Source: an uncultured Alphaproteobacteria bacterium (lineage in GTDB: Bacteria > Pseudomonadota > Alphaproteobacteria > Methylaequorales > Methylaequoraceae). From it: a stretch of 64,000 nucleotides of DNA. The notes under the pieces were generated by a model. That model made no database searches and was not told the DNA's origin. It saw nothing but the letters and a program-made list of their open reading frames with translations. Position 1 is the stretch's first letter. Each line of letters starts with the position of its first letter. The stretch spans positions 1 to 64,000 of the forward strand of contig CACBBU010000005.1 in NCBI GenBank assembly GCA_902537615.1, given 5' to 3'. Shown here one piece after another: positions 28,010 through 38,365 of the stretch. Position numbers and translations under genes: made by a program.

Positions 28010-29407
28010 TTAGATTAGATGCTTTGTGATTATGACTGTGAAGGTTATTAAAACCAAAAGCAAAGAAAGAAAAACGGCAGCACTTCCAAGATCCTTGGCA
28101 CGCTTAGATAAATCATGTTGAGAAAAAGAGATCCTATCAATAGCTGCTTCAACACTAGAGTTAAGAAGTTCAACTATTAATAAAATTAACAAGCTACCAA
28201 TCATTAATATTTTTTCAATTGGAGATGTAGGAAAAAAAAATATGGAGGGAAAAAGAAGTACACTCAATAGAAGCTCTTGCCTGAAAGCGCTTTCCTCTTT
28301 AAAAGCAAAAACAAAACCGGACAGACTATTTATCAATGCAAAAAAAAGTCTTTTAAATCCAGTGTTCTTTTTGTGAGGATTATCATTAAAAATATAAGTT
28401 TTCGGATTTCTTTTAGATGCGATTTGTAAATTTGATTCAAATATACTAGCCACTCGTTCCCACTTAAATTTCTTTGCATGGTTAATTGGCACTGAGGGTT
28501 TAATTTGAATTGCCTTCTCGCAAGCTTTTTGTAAACTTTTATCCAAAACTCCAGCACCACTGTTACCAATTACATTTAGAGGACCTGAAACGGGAAAAGC
28601 TGCTACAGGAAGCCCACATGCCATAGCTTCAAGAATAACAAGGCCAAAGGTATCAGTTTTACTAGGAAAAACAAAAAGATCGGCTTTTCCATAAAGATTA
28701 GGAAGTTCTTTGGGCGACTTTTGTCCAAAAAACCTAACATTAGGGTATTTTTTTTCCAATTTACGTTTATCCGGACCATCACCAACTACCCATTTGTCAC
28801 AATTAATATTGAGACTAAGGAATTCTTCAAGATTTTTTTCAACAGCAACGCGTCCAACATTTATCAAAATTGGCCTGGAATTTTTAATTTTTTTTTTTGG
28901 TGGCTTAAACAAGCTTGTATCAACTCCTCGAGGCCATTCTGTTGTGTTTTTAATACCCCAATCACTTAATTCCTCCATAATAGATTTAGTTGGTGTTAAA
29001 ATTTTGTAAGCTTTATTGTGAAACCATCTCAAGTAGCTGTAACTTAAAGAAAGTGGTAATCTTGACCTTTCATAAATATATTCCGCAAATCGTGTATGAA
29101 AAGATGTCGTATAAGTAAAACCATTTTTTACAACAAAATTCCTAGCAGCAAGGCCAAGGGGACCCTCCGTTACAATATGAATAGCATCCGGTAAAAAGTC
29201 TTTGATCATTTTTTTTACTTTATTGTAAGGAAATAAAGCAAGACGAATCTCCGGATATGTGGGACAGGGAAAAGTATTGAAAAGGTTTGGAGTAATCATT
29301 TGAACATGGTGGCCTCTTTTTTCTAGTATTCTTTTAGTATGACTTAAGGTGTGAACAACGCCGTTGACTTGGGGCATCCACGCATCTGAAATTATGGATA
29401 TTTTCAT
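28010..29407 (-). CDS. GT4 glycosyltransferase (Agt-like, diacylglycerol-glycosylating) fused to C-terminal DgkA-type diacylglycerol kinase domain
   Basis: N-term SIISDAWMPQVNGVVHTL...GRVAVEKNLEEF...SKTDTFGLVILEAMACGLPVAAFPVSGP; C-term FKRLFFALINSLSGFVFAFKEESAFRQELLL...IVELLNSSVEAAIDRISFSQHDLSKRAKDLGSAAVF. Confidence 0.88.
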   Translation of the reverse strand: MKISIISDAWMPQVNGVVHTLSHTKRILEKRGHHVQMITPNLFNTFPCPTYPEIRLALFPYNKVKKMIKDFLPDAIHIVTEGPLGLAARNFVVKNGFTYTTSFHTRFAEYIYERSRLPLSLSYSYLRWFHNKAYKILTPTKSIMEELSDWGIKNTTEWPRGVDTSLFKPPKKKIKNSRPILINVGRVAVEKNLEEFLSLNINCDKWVVGDGPDKRKLEKKYPNVRFFGQKSPKELPNLYGKADLFVFPSKTDTFGLVILEAMACGLPVAAFPVSGPLNVIGNSGAGVLDKSLQKACEKAIQIKPSVPINHAKKFKWERVASIFESNLQIASKRNPKTYIFNDNPHKKNTGFKRLFFALINSLSGFVFAFKEESAFRQELLLSVLLFPSIFFFPTSPIEKILMIGSLLILLIVELLNSSVEAAIDRISFSQHDLSKRAKDLGSAAVFLSLLLVLITFTVIITKHLI

Positions 29408-29414
29408 TGCTCTT

Positions 29415-30218
29415 TTAAATTTTCGAGTGTGTTAAAATTAATTTGTTGTGTTGTTGCTTAACTTTCTCAGACCAATCAATTATCTCTAGTGTCCCATCAT
29501 AATTCTCAACCAAAGCAGTTAGGGATTCAACCCAATCACCATCATTAGCATAGATTATCCCATCAATTATTTTTAACTCTGCTTTGTGTATATGACCACA
29601 CACAACCCCATCATAGCCTCTTCTTTTTGCCTCTTTAGCCATTATCTGTTCGTAAGCTGTAACAAATGATACAGCTTTTTTTACTTTATGTTTTAAATAC
29701 TGAGATAGAGACCAATAGGGTAACTTAAAGAATCTTCTGAACTTGTTAAATAGCGTATTAATTTTTATTAAGGCTACATAGCCCTTATCACCTAAATAAG
29801 CAAGCCATTTGGCATGTTTTATTATGCCATCAAATTGGTCACCATGAATAGTCCAAAGTTTTTTTCCTTTAATTGTTTTATGAATAGCGTATTTCATAAT
29901 TTTTATGTCACCAAAGTTTACACCAATATATTTGCGGGCAGCCTCATCATGATTTCCAGGTATAAAAATAACTTTGATACCTTTTCTAGCTTTTCTAAGA
30001 AGTTTTTGAACAACGTCGTTGTGCGATTGTGGCCAATACCATTTTTTTTTAAGTCTCCAACCATCAACAATATCACCGACCAAGTATATAGTTTCAGTTT
30101 TAATTTGTTTAAGAAAGTCTAATAACAGTTCTGACTTGCAACCAGAAGTTCCAAGGTGTAGGTCAGAAATCCAAACAGTCCTGTATCCTTTTTTTATTTT
30201 GGTGGAATATCCATCCAT
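29415..30218 (-). CDS. plcP: PlcP-like calcineurin-fold metallophosphoesterase (phospholipid-remodelling phospholipase C / LpxH-like)
   Basis: WISDLHLGTSGCKSELLLDFLK, LVGDIVDGWRLKKKWYWPQSHNDVVQKLLRKARKG, IPGNHDEAAR, VCGHIHKAEL; upstream of an Agt-like gene. Confidence 0.82.
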   Translation of the reverse strand: MDGYSTKIKKGYRTVWISDLHLGTSGCKSELLLDFLKQIKTETIYLVGDIVDGWRLKKKWYWPQSHNDVVQKLLRKARKGIKVIFIPGNHDEAARKYIGVNFGDIKIMKYAIHKTIKGKKLWTIHGDQFDGIIKHAKWLAYLGDKGYVALIKINTLFNKFRRFFKLPYWSLSQYLKHKVKKAVSFVTAYEQIMAKEAKRRGYDGVVCGHIHKAELKIIDGIIYANDGDWVESLTALVENYDGTLEIIDWSEKVKQQHNKLILTHSKI

Positions 30219-30240
30219 GTTAAATTAATAACAATATTTT

Positions 30241-30258
30241 GTGTCAAAATTATTACAA
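30241..30258 (-). promoter_or_regulatory. Weak candidate Pho box upstream of plcP
   Basis: Minus strand TTGTAAT-AATT-TTGACAC, partial matches to both half-sites; between porin terminator and plcP. Confidence 0.35.
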
Positions 30259-30275
30259 AAAACTATATATAGTAA

Positions 30276-30297
30276 AAAAGGCCCCGAAGGGCCTTTT
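30276..30297 (-). terminator. Rho-independent terminator of the porin gene
   Basis: Minus strand AAAAGGCCC-TTCG-GGGCCTTTT followed by TTAC; UUCG tetraloop plus T-tract. Confidence 0.9.
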
Positions 30298-30325
30298 ATT
30301 TAGGGTAAGGAAAGGAAATTAGCGA

Positions 30326-31753
30326 CTACCATTTCAGGTGTAGTCTTGCTTGTATGGTAGATATGTCAGATGGTGTACCTCTAGCATTATCATAATCATA
30401 TTCACCGTAAGCATACTCAAGCATGGCTCTAACATTGGAATTAAAGTAGTGGTTAAAACCAACAGTATGAACTTGTCCAGCTCCACCGCCACCATCACGT
30501 GAACCTACGCCTGTGCCAACATTGTCAAAGTCATTAGCGTCAATCCATTCATACTGATACTTAGGAACAAAACAATGCCTTTTACATTTTAGACCACCGA
30601 CGGCTCCTTTTTTTCCGCTATGCTTATACTTACCAGTAATCGCATAAGAAAGACTAGCCGAACCACCATAAATATTGTAATCATCACGAGTCCCAAGACC
30701 ACTATTGCGTGGATCAAATGTATATTTACCGATTTGATATTCGGCTTGAAACAATAAAGCATCATTAAAAATCATGGACAATTGAGGACCATGAAATGTA
30801 TGACTTTCTGCGCTTGTTAAATTACCAATATCAATAGGCTTATCAACAAAAGTATGAACACCGTTGGCCCTAGCACTGTTTGTATCATAGGTTTCAGAAC
30901 CAGACATATTTAAGTATCCAAAATGATACCCAAATAGGGTAGATAAAGGACCACCTACTAATGGCGTGTCACTTTTATAATGATAGTGAGCAGCGATACT
31001 AGCTCCGTAATGTTCACTTTCATTATCACCATTTCCTGGTACACCACTATCACCGATGGGTTGAACCAAACCTGACTCTAGACCACTAAAAATACCCATT
31101 TTAGCGTGAAATTGTTTACCAAGAGCCCCAGAAGTATCATAAACTATACCCATTCTTTGAGCAAAATTCATCATCTCGTTATGAAGAGGTCTTTCCATGA
31201 AGATAAGGTTGTTAGAACTCGTATTCTCATAAAGACCTTGACCACTTTTTACGTTACCGAAAGAAAGTTTACCAACTCCTTTAATGCTTTTAGAGATAAA
31301 GGCATCTTTAATAACTACATTTCTAACCTTGGAGTTGTTAGTTCCTTCAGCAAAATCAGGTTGGATAACCCAAGCCCATCCATTACCAATTTTACCTTTA
31401 ATATCAAATCTCAGCCTTCTGAATTCAGCACCAAAACCGTTTCCAGTTTCATGCTGAGTCATGTTACTATTACCTGATTCATAATCTATCAATTGGGTTA
31501 AATCATACATCATACGACCACCAATTTTAAATTCGTATTTTCCATCTGAACTTTTGATGCTCAGCCCTTTACCTTTTTTAAAATAAGCTTTGCTATCTCC
31601 AGAACCTTTAGACATTTCTTGTTTCATTTTTAGAACTTCATTTTGCAAAGCATCGATTTGTGCACCATAGTCTTGAGCACTTGCTGTACCAATGAAAGCT
31701 CCTGTAGCCATTACAGCTAATCCAGCATAATATTTATTCATTTCTTTCCTCAT
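30326..31753 (-). CDS. Phosphate-selective porin (OprO/OprP family)
   Basis: Signal peptide, N-terminal coiled coil, YEFKIGGRMMYDL, EFRRLRFDIKGKIGNGWAWVIQPDF, C-terminal aromatic-rich strand QARLHLKW; Pho box upstream. Confidence 0.88.
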   Translation of the reverse strand: MRKEMNKYYAGLAVMATGAFIGTASAQDYGAQIDALQNEVLKMKQEMSKGSGDSKAYFKKGKGLSIKSSDGKYEFKIGGRMMYDLTQLIDYESGNSNMTQHETGNGFGAEFRRLRFDIKGKIGNGWAWVIQPDFAEGTNNSKVRNVVIKDAFISKSIKGVGKLSFGNVKSGQGLYENTSSNNLIFMERPLHNEMMNFAQRMGIVYDTSGALGKQFHAKMGIFSGLESGLVQPIGDSGVPGNGDNESEHYGASIAAHYHYKSDTPLVGGPLSTLFGYHFGYLNMSGSETYDTNSARANGVHTFVDKPIDIGNLTSAESHTFHGPQLSMIFNDALLFQAEYQIGKYTFDPRNSGLGTRDDYNIYGGSASLSYAITGKYKHSGKKGAVGGLKCKRHCFVPKYQYEWIDANDFDNVGTGVGSRDGGGGAGQVHTVGFNHYFNSNVRAMLEYAYGEYDYDNARGTPSDISTIQARLHLKW

Positions 31754-31797
31754 TTAATAAAATTAATAATGTTAAAGAAAAATTAGTATAATGATTC

Positions 31798-31815
31798 TGT
31801 AACAGTTTTATGACA
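31798..31815 (-). promoter_or_regulatory. Pho box upstream of the porin
   Basis: Minus strand TGTCATAAAACTGTTACA followed by TATACT (-10 like). Confidence 0.85.
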
Positions 31816-31853
31816 AATTAAATTTGAAAAAAAATTTAAGGATTTGTGTTGTA

Positions 31854-33122
31854 TTATTGCAACAAGTTAGGGCTATTAGTTTGAAATGTAACTAAAAATT
31901 TAGAACCTTTTCCGATTTCTGATTCAATGTGAAAATTAGCATTATGACGATTTAAAATATGCTTAACTATCGATAAGCCAAGACCTGTATTACCTGAATT
32001 TCTTGAACGAGAGGGATCGACTCTAAAAAATCTTTTTGTTAAAAGAGGAATATTTTGAGTTGTAACACCAATGCCAAAGTCCTCAACGGTTAAATTTACA
32101 ACGTCTTTAATAATCTTGATACTTACCTCTATTGGTTTCTTTGATTGACTATGTGTAATGGCGTTTTCAATAATATTAAAAAAAACCTGATTAAGCTCTG
32201 ATTCATCGCCGGTTATAAAAATTTCTTTTTTTGGAATTAAAAACTTACAATCAATTCGTTTAAATAATTTTCTTTCCTTACAAATTTTTTGAACGTTTTT
32301 AAGAATATCGGTTAAATTTACTTTTTCATCAGGTGGACTAAATTCAGTTCTCTCAATTCGCGATAAAGATAGTAAGTCATTCACAAGTCTTGACATTCGC
32401 TCAGCTTCGTTACCCATAGTTTTTAAAAAACTTTCTTTTATATTTTTTGTAGTGTTTTTTTCTGATAGAAGAGTTTCACAATACCCAATAATCACAGAAA
32501 TAGGGGTTTTTAGCTCATGACTGGCGTTAGCTATAAAATCTTTTTGCAGGTTTTGTAAATTATGTTCTGCAGTTGTATCAAAGAGTCTAATAAAACTTAA
32601 TTTATTTTTACCCACATCTCTGCTCCCAGAAATCCAAATTTTATAAATTCTTTCGGATGGATAAATCAAGTCTACTTCTTTTTCAATTGGTTTTTTCTTT
32701 TTTTGTGATTCATCAATAAGATCACTAAGTTCAGGTATTCTGAGAACAGAAAAAATATTTTTGTTTTTAATATTTTCTCCAAGAAGTTGTCCACTTGCTG
32801 AATTAAACTCTATAACTTGAAGACGCTGATCTATAATTAAGAGGGGATCGGGAAAATGTTGAAAAAAATAATTAAAGAAAAAAACCCTTAATTGTTCAAT
32901 CCTGTAGTTATCCTGATATTTTTTTAAAATACTATTTAAGTTAAAAATTATGGGTTCGTATAATTTAAAAAAAAATAACCGAGAGCTTTTGATTGGTTTG
33001 CCTGAAAAATTCTGTAAATTTTTAATTACACTTCTAAGATCTTTTAAGAAAAGAAAGATAAAAAGTAGACATACTAGTAATATAAATATGAATACGATAA
33101 TTATATCTTTATGAACAAACAT
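31854..33122 (-). CDS. phoR: Phosphate regulon sensor histidine kinase PhoR
   Basis: PAS region, FIANASHELKTPISVIIGYCETL, NIIENAITHS, GNTGLGLSIVKHILNRH. Confidence 0.87.
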   Translation of the reverse strand: MFVHKDIIIVFIFILLVCLLFIFLFLKDLRSVIKNLQNFSGKPIKSSRLFFFKLYEPIIFNLNSILKKYQDNYRIEQLRVFFFNYFFQHFPDPLLIIDQRLQVIEFNSASGQLLGENIKNKNIFSVLRIPELSDLIDESQKKKKPIEKEVDLIYPSERIYKIWISGSRDVGKNKLSFIRLFDTTAEHNLQNLQKDFIANASHELKTPISVIIGYCETLLSEKNTTKNIKESFLKTMGNEAERMSRLVNDLLSLSRIERTEFSPPDEKVNLTDILKNVQKICKERKLFKRIDCKFLIPKKEIFITGDESELNQVFFNIIENAITHSQSKKPIEVSIKIIKDVVNLTVEDFGIGVTTQNIPLLTKRFFRVDPSRSRNSGNTGLGLSIVKHILNRHNANFHIESEIGKGSKFLVTFQTNSPNLLQ

Positions 33123-33158
33123 AGAAATGTTTATATAGAAAATTAATGTTAAAGAAAA

Positions 33159-35819
33159 ATGAAATTAAAACAACCTGATATAAATGGATTGTTAAAAAAA
33201 AGTCACAAAGTTTCAAAACCAACACCTATGATGGCCCAATACCTTGAGGTTAAAGAAAGGCATAAAGAGTATTTATTATTTTATAGAATGGGTGATTTCT
33301 ATGAACTGTTTTTTGAAGATGCAGAAGTTGCAGCCTCTAACTTAGGAATAGCCCTAACCAAAAGAGGAAAAATTGGAGACAAAGATATTCCAATGTGTGG
33401 TGTTCCCTATCATTCAGCTCAAACTTATTTATCACGATTAATAAAACAGGGCTTTAAGGTGGCAATTGCCGAACAGTTAGGGGAAAGTGAGGAGGAATCA
33501 AAAAGTCAAAAAATTTTTAAAAGAGATGTGGTACGAATAATTACTCCTGGAACCATAATAGAAGATTCACTTCTAGACTCCAAAAATAATAATAATTTAC
33601 TAAGTATTTTTTTGAATAAAGGCCTAATTTCTATTGCTTGGGTTGATATGACTTCTGGACTTATTAAGCTTGAACGAATTGAAGGGAAAAACTTTCTTCA
33701 GTATCTTACAGAATCAATACATAAGATTGAGCCCGGTGAAATAATTGTTTCTGAGGAAATAAAAAACTCAAAAATTTTAAATGAAAAACTGGGTATTTTT
33801 GATAAGCAAATTTCTTATATCCCTCATACTTTTTATGATCACAGAAATAATACGGACGTAATAAATAATTTTTTTGATATAAAAAAAATACAATCTCTTG
33901 CCGATCTCAATCAGACCGATATAGCTGTTATTGGCGCACTTATAAATTACCTTAAATTAACTCAAAAAAATAACATTCCAAAAATAAGAAATGTAGAAAT
34001 TATCTCTAGAGAAAAATTTATGCAAATAGATATGTTTACTTTAAAAAGCCTGGAAATATTTGAGCGTTATGATGGAGTAAAAAAAGGAAGTCTCATTGAT
34101 ACAATTGATAAAACACAGACAGCTTGCGGTGCCCGAATGCTTCGATATTTTTTAAAAGCTCCATTAATAGATAATAAAGAAATAGAGTTTAGGCATAATT
34201 TAATAGAATCATTTCTTTATAATTTCAGTACGCTAGAAATTATCATAAAACTCTTGGCAAGTGTTCCTGATCTTGAAAGAGCGTTAGCAAGAGTTACAGC
34301 AGGGACTAATAATCCAAGAGATTTAATTTTAATAAAACAGTTTATAAATTTTACAAAAAAAATTTTTCGTGAGCTGGAAAATCTCAAAGAAAAAAATTTA
34401 CATAAATTAATTCCTGATAAAAAGGTTATTGATAAAGCAACGACAATTGAAAAATTAATTGATAAAAACATTGAAGATACTCCTCCCATTAATCTTAACG
34501 ATGGTGGTGTTATAAAGAGTTCAGTTGATAAAAGATTAGATGAACTCAGAAATATAAAACAAATAAAAACTGAAGAAATTATTAAACTTCAAGAAAAATA
34601 TAGTCTTGAGACTAATGTTAATAATTTAAAAATTAAATTTAATAATTTTCATGGCTACTTTATTGAAGTTACAAAAAAACACACATCAAATATTGATAGC
34701 TGTGAAACTATTGATTTTATAATGATACAAAACACTGTTAATGCATCAAGATATCAAACAGAGGAACTGAGAAAAATTTCACATGAAATAGAATCATCAG
34801 TTGATGAATCAATCCAATTAGAATTGAAAATTTATGAAGAAATTTGTTTAACAATACTTAAGGCCTCAGACGACTTATCTATTTTGACTGAAAAAATGGC
34901 GTTCGTTGATGTTATAAGTAATTTTGCTCATCTTGCAGAATTAAGAAATTATATTAAGCCTAAATTATTAGCTAGCAATTCAATTAATATTCTTAATGGT
35001 AGGCATCCTGTAGTGGAGGAAGGATTAAAAAATAAAGGAGAAGAATTCACCCCTAACAATTGTGAAATGAATGAACATGAAAACATATGGTTGATGACAG
35101 GACCAAATATGGCTGGGAAAAGTACTTTTTTAAGACAAATAGCGATTATTGCTCTGTTAAATCAAATTGGATCTTATGTTCCCGCAGAAAAAGCAAGTAT
35201 AGGAGTTTTTGATAAAATTTTTACAAGAATTGGAGCATCAGATAATCTTTCTGAAGGCATGTCTACATTTATGATGGAGATGATTGAAACCTCAAGAATT
35301 GTAAATGAAGCTACAAAATCCTCCTTAGTTATCTTAGATGAGCTAGGAAGAGGAACCTCATCAGAGGATGGTCTGGCCATTGCGTATTCAGTTCTTGAGT
35401 TTATAGCTTTAAAAATAAAATGCCTTACATTGTTTGCAACGCATTATAAAGATCTATGTGAAATGAGTGATAAGCACTCCGAAATACTAAACAAGACGTT
35501 AGCAATCAAAAAGTGGAATAATGAAATAATTTTTCACTACAAGGTAATTGATGGTATTTCAGAAGGATCATTTGGTATCCATGTAGCAAATCTAGCCGGA
35601 ATAAATAAATCAATAATTTCACGTGCAAGCCAGGTTCTAAAATCTATTGATAAAAAGGATGTAGAATTAGGTAAAGAAGATTTTGATTTTAATGATCAAG
35701 ATGAAAAAAAGGACAATGAAATATCAAAGTTTTTACAAAAGCTTGACCTGGACAATCTGTCTCCAAAAGAATCATTAGATATTTTATATGCACTAAAAAA
35801 AAATTATTTCATTGAATGA
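33159..35819 (+). CDS. mutS: DNA mismatch repair protein MutS
   Basis: TPMMAQYLEVK, YRMGDFYELFFEDA, TGPNMAGKSTFLRQ, ATHYKDLCE. Confidence 0.98.
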   Translation: MKLKQPDINGLLKKSHKVSKPTPMMAQYLEVKERHKEYLLFYRMGDFYELFFEDAEVAASNLGIALTKRGKIGDKDIPMCGVPYHSAQTYLSRLIKQGFKVAIAEQLGESEEESKSQKIFKRDVVRIITPGTIIEDSLLDSKNNNNLLSIFLNKGLISIAWVDMTSGLIKLERIEGKNFLQYLTESIHKIEPGEIIVSEEIKNSKILNEKLGIFDKQISYIPHTFYDHRNNTDVINNFFDIKKIQSLADLNQTDIAVIGALINYLKLTQKNNIPKIRNVEIISREKFMQIDMFTLKSLEIFERYDGVKKGSLIDTIDKTQTACGARMLRYFLKAPLIDNKEIEFRHNLIESFLYNFSTLEIIIKLLASVPDLERALARVTAGTNNPRDLILIKQFINFTKKIFRELENLKEKNLHKLIPDKKVIDKATTIEKLIDKNIEDTPPINLNDGGVIKSSVDKRLDELRNIKQIKTEEIIKLQEKYSLETNVNNLKIKFNNFHGYFIEVTKKHTSNIDSCETIDFIMIQNTVNASRYQTEELRKISHEIESSVDESIQLELKIYEEICLTILKASDDLSILTEKMAFVDVISNFAHLAELRNYIKPKLLASNSINILNGRHPVVEEGLKNKGEEFTPNNCEMNEHENIWLMTGPNMAGKSTFLRQIAIIALLNQIGSYVPAEKASIGVFDKIFTRIGASDNLSEGMSTFMMEMIETSRIVNEATKSSLVILDELGRGTSSEDGLAIAYSVLEFIALKIKCLTLFATHYKDLCEMSDKHSEILNKTLAIKKWNNEIIFHYKVIDGISEGSFGIHVANLAGINKSIISRASQVLKSIDKKDVELGKEDFDFNDQDEKKDNEISKFLQKLDLDNLSPKESLDILYALKKNYFIE

Positions 35820-38365
35820 TGTTAAAATTATCCAACGACAATTTAAAAAATATTGATTCTGTTAAAAAATTTTTTTTAACGAAAAAAAATAAAATTAAAG
35901 AAGAATTTTATTACAATCATAAAGGAATAAAATGTTGTAAACTTAACTCAGACCTTACTGATGTATTAATAAAAAAAATTTTTCAATTAACAAATCCTTT
36001 AAAGTTAGCTAATCACGATTTTTTAATTTGTGCAGTAGGAGGGTATGGAAGAAGACATTTAGCACCCTATTCAGATATAGATTTACTTTTTGTATATAAC
36101 CAAAAAATTCCAGAAAAAGAATTAAAAAGAACAATTGAACAAATTCTCTATCCTTTGTGGGATTTAGGAATGAAAATTGGGCATGCTGTTAGAACTTTTA
36201 AAGAAGTAATATCTTTTTCTAAAAAAGAACAGATTATAAAAACTTCTATTTTAGATGCCAGATTAATATTAGGTTGTAATCAAGTTTTTAAAAATATTAT
36301 TGCACAATATACTCAGGAATTTTCAAAAAAAGCGCGAATTTTCTTAAAAGAAAAAGTTGATGAGAGAAAAAAAAATATTCAAAAAATTGGTTTTGACTAC
36401 TTTAAAAATGAACCAAATTTGAAGGAAAGTGAGGGCTCGCTAAGAGATATAAATTTAATACACTGGTGTCTTAAAATACTAAAAATTTCACAAAAGAAAA
36501 ACGTAAATAACTTTGATGATTATTTGAATCTTAATGAAAAAAAAAAAATTTCTAAGTCGCTCAATTTTTTACTTACCTTAAGATGTTTTACACATTACAT
36601 AAGCCAAAGACAAAATGATAAACTTACATTTGACTTACAAAAAACTATAGCTGACAAAATTAAAATCACAGGAAAAATTGATGAACAGAGTGCAACTGAA
36701 CTTTTGATGAAAGACTATTTTAAACAAATAAAGCAAATAAAAACACTCACTCAAGTTTTGTCAGAATCAGTAAATAATCAGATAAGAAATAAAAAAGTTA
36801 AAGGTGCTTCCATAATAAAAAATTTCCAAATGAATCTTTTTAAAAATATCTTTGAAAATAATTTTTCAGTTGAAGACCAACGATTTGTTTTAAACAATTC
36901 AAAAAAAATCAATAGAGAGGAATTATTTTCTAATATTAATTTAGAATTCTTTAAAAAAATATTTTTTTCAAAGTTAAACAACAAATTTTTATTTTTAAAT
37001 GATATTGGGTTATTGGAAAAAATGATTCCAGAGTTTTCAAAGATAGATACACTTCCACAATTTGATAGATTTCATTCTTTGAGTGTGGGTCAACATACAT
37101 TGAAAGCATTAAGTACATTAAAAAATTTGCAAGATAATAATGACGAATCTTACAAATTTGCTAATAAAGTTTTTAAGAAAGTAAAGAATAAAAACTCACT
37201 TTTTTACGCTGTTCTTCTTCATGATATTGGTAAAGGTCTTGGAGGAGAACATAACTTAAAAGGAGCTAAAAAGGCAAAAAAAATAATTCTTAATTTGAAT
37301 GAAAATAAAGATACTGCAAAAGAAACAGTTTGGTTAATAGAAAATCATATGTTGCTAAGTGAATTTGCTTTCAAAAAAGATATTGAGGACGACTCAGTTA
37401 TAAAAAAAATTTGTGAAAAAATAGATACTATTGATAGATTAAATAACCTTTATCTTCTAACCGTTTCAGATATTTCGGCCGTAGACCATGGAATTTGGAA
37501 TGACTGGAAAGCGAGACTTCTAAAAAATTTGTATGCTAAAATTCAAAGTGAAGTTTTAAAACCAGTCAAAAATAAAAGCTTGAATCATAAGATTGCAAAA
37601 ATAAAAGAAACTGTTCTTTTATCTTCAAAAAAAATTAATAAAACTGAGATTGAAAGTTTTTCAAAGATCACCTATCCAAATTATTGGTTACTGCAAAGCC
37701 ATGATTCAATAAAATTTCAAATTGAAAACTTTTTTTTGGGAAAGAAAGAAAAATTAAGATTTGATTATGTAATTAAAAAAATAAGCAGACAAAATTTTTT
37801 AGAAATTACTGTTGTAACAAACGATAGACCGTCTTTATTTTTAGATTTTATATCAATATTTTTGTTTGAAAATTTATCAGTTCATGAGGCGAGAATATTC
37901 ACATTTGATGATGGAACAGTGATAGATAGATTTGTAGTTTCGTCAAATGTAAAATTTAAACTTATAAAAAACGGTTCAAAAGGCAAAATCAACTCCATAG
38001 ATAAAAAGTTAATAGAATTGAAAAAAAATAAACCCTTAAAAATTTTACAAAGTAAAACAGCCCAGAAAAAAAGACTCTTAGAAAGAACAGAAGTAAAATT
38101 TGATAATAGCTCATCTGCAACTTATACCGTTTTGGAAGTAACAACTAATGACAGACCAGCACTTCTTTATGATATTTCAAGAATCTTACTAAATAAAAGA
38201 TTGGTTATATCTATGGCAAAAATTTCAACTAACGGTGACTTTGTTGAGGATAGTTTTCATTTAAGAAACGAATTCGGAATGAAAATTGATAATAAAAAAA
38301 TAATGTTAGAATTACAAAAAGAAATAATTAAAACTCTAAAAGAAGGGCTTAACAATGTTTCTTAA
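35816..38365 (+). CDS. glnD: [Protein-PII] uridylyltransferase GlnD
   Basis: GGYGRRHLAPYSDIDLLF nucleotidyltransferase motif, HDIGKG HD domain, two C-terminal ACT domains. Confidence 0.95.
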   Translation: MMLKLSNDNLKNIDSVKKFFLTKKNKIKEEFYYNHKGIKCCKLNSDLTDVLIKKIFQLTNPLKLANHDFLICAVGGYGRRHLAPYSDIDLLFVYNQKIPEKELKRTIEQILYPLWDLGMKIGHAVRTFKEVISFSKKEQIIKTSILDARLILGCNQVFKNIIAQYTQEFSKKARIFLKEKVDERKKNIQKIGFDYFKNEPNLKESEGSLRDINLIHWCLKILKISQKKNVNNFDDYLNLNEKKKISKSLNFLLTLRCFTHYISQRQNDKLTFDLQKTIADKIKITGKIDEQSATELLMKDYFKQIKQIKTLTQVLSESVNNQIRNKKVKGASIIKNFQMNLFKNIFENNFSVEDQRFVLNNSKKINREELFSNINLEFFKKIFFSKLNNKFLFLNDIGLLEKMIPEFSKIDTLPQFDRFHSLSVGQHTLKALSTLKNLQDNNDESYKFANKVFKKVKNKNSLFYAVLLHDIGKGLGGEHNLKGAKKAKKIILNLNENKDTAKETVWLIENHMLLSEFAFKKDIEDDSVIKKICEKIDTIDRLNNLYLLTVSDISAVDHGIWNDWKARLLKNLYAKIQSEVLKPVKNKSLNHKIAKIKETVLLSSKKINKTEIESFSKITYPNYWLLQSHDSIKFQIENFFLGKKEKLRFDYVIKKISRQNFLEITVVTNDRPSLFLDFISIFLFENLSVHEARIFTFDDGTVIDRFVVSSNVKFKLIKNGSKGKINSIDKKLIELKKNKPLKILQSKTAQKKRLLERTEVKFDNSSSATYTVLEVTTNDRPALLYDISRILLNKRLVISMAKISTNGDFVEDSFHLRNEFGMKIDNKKIMLELQKEIIKTLKEGLNNVS

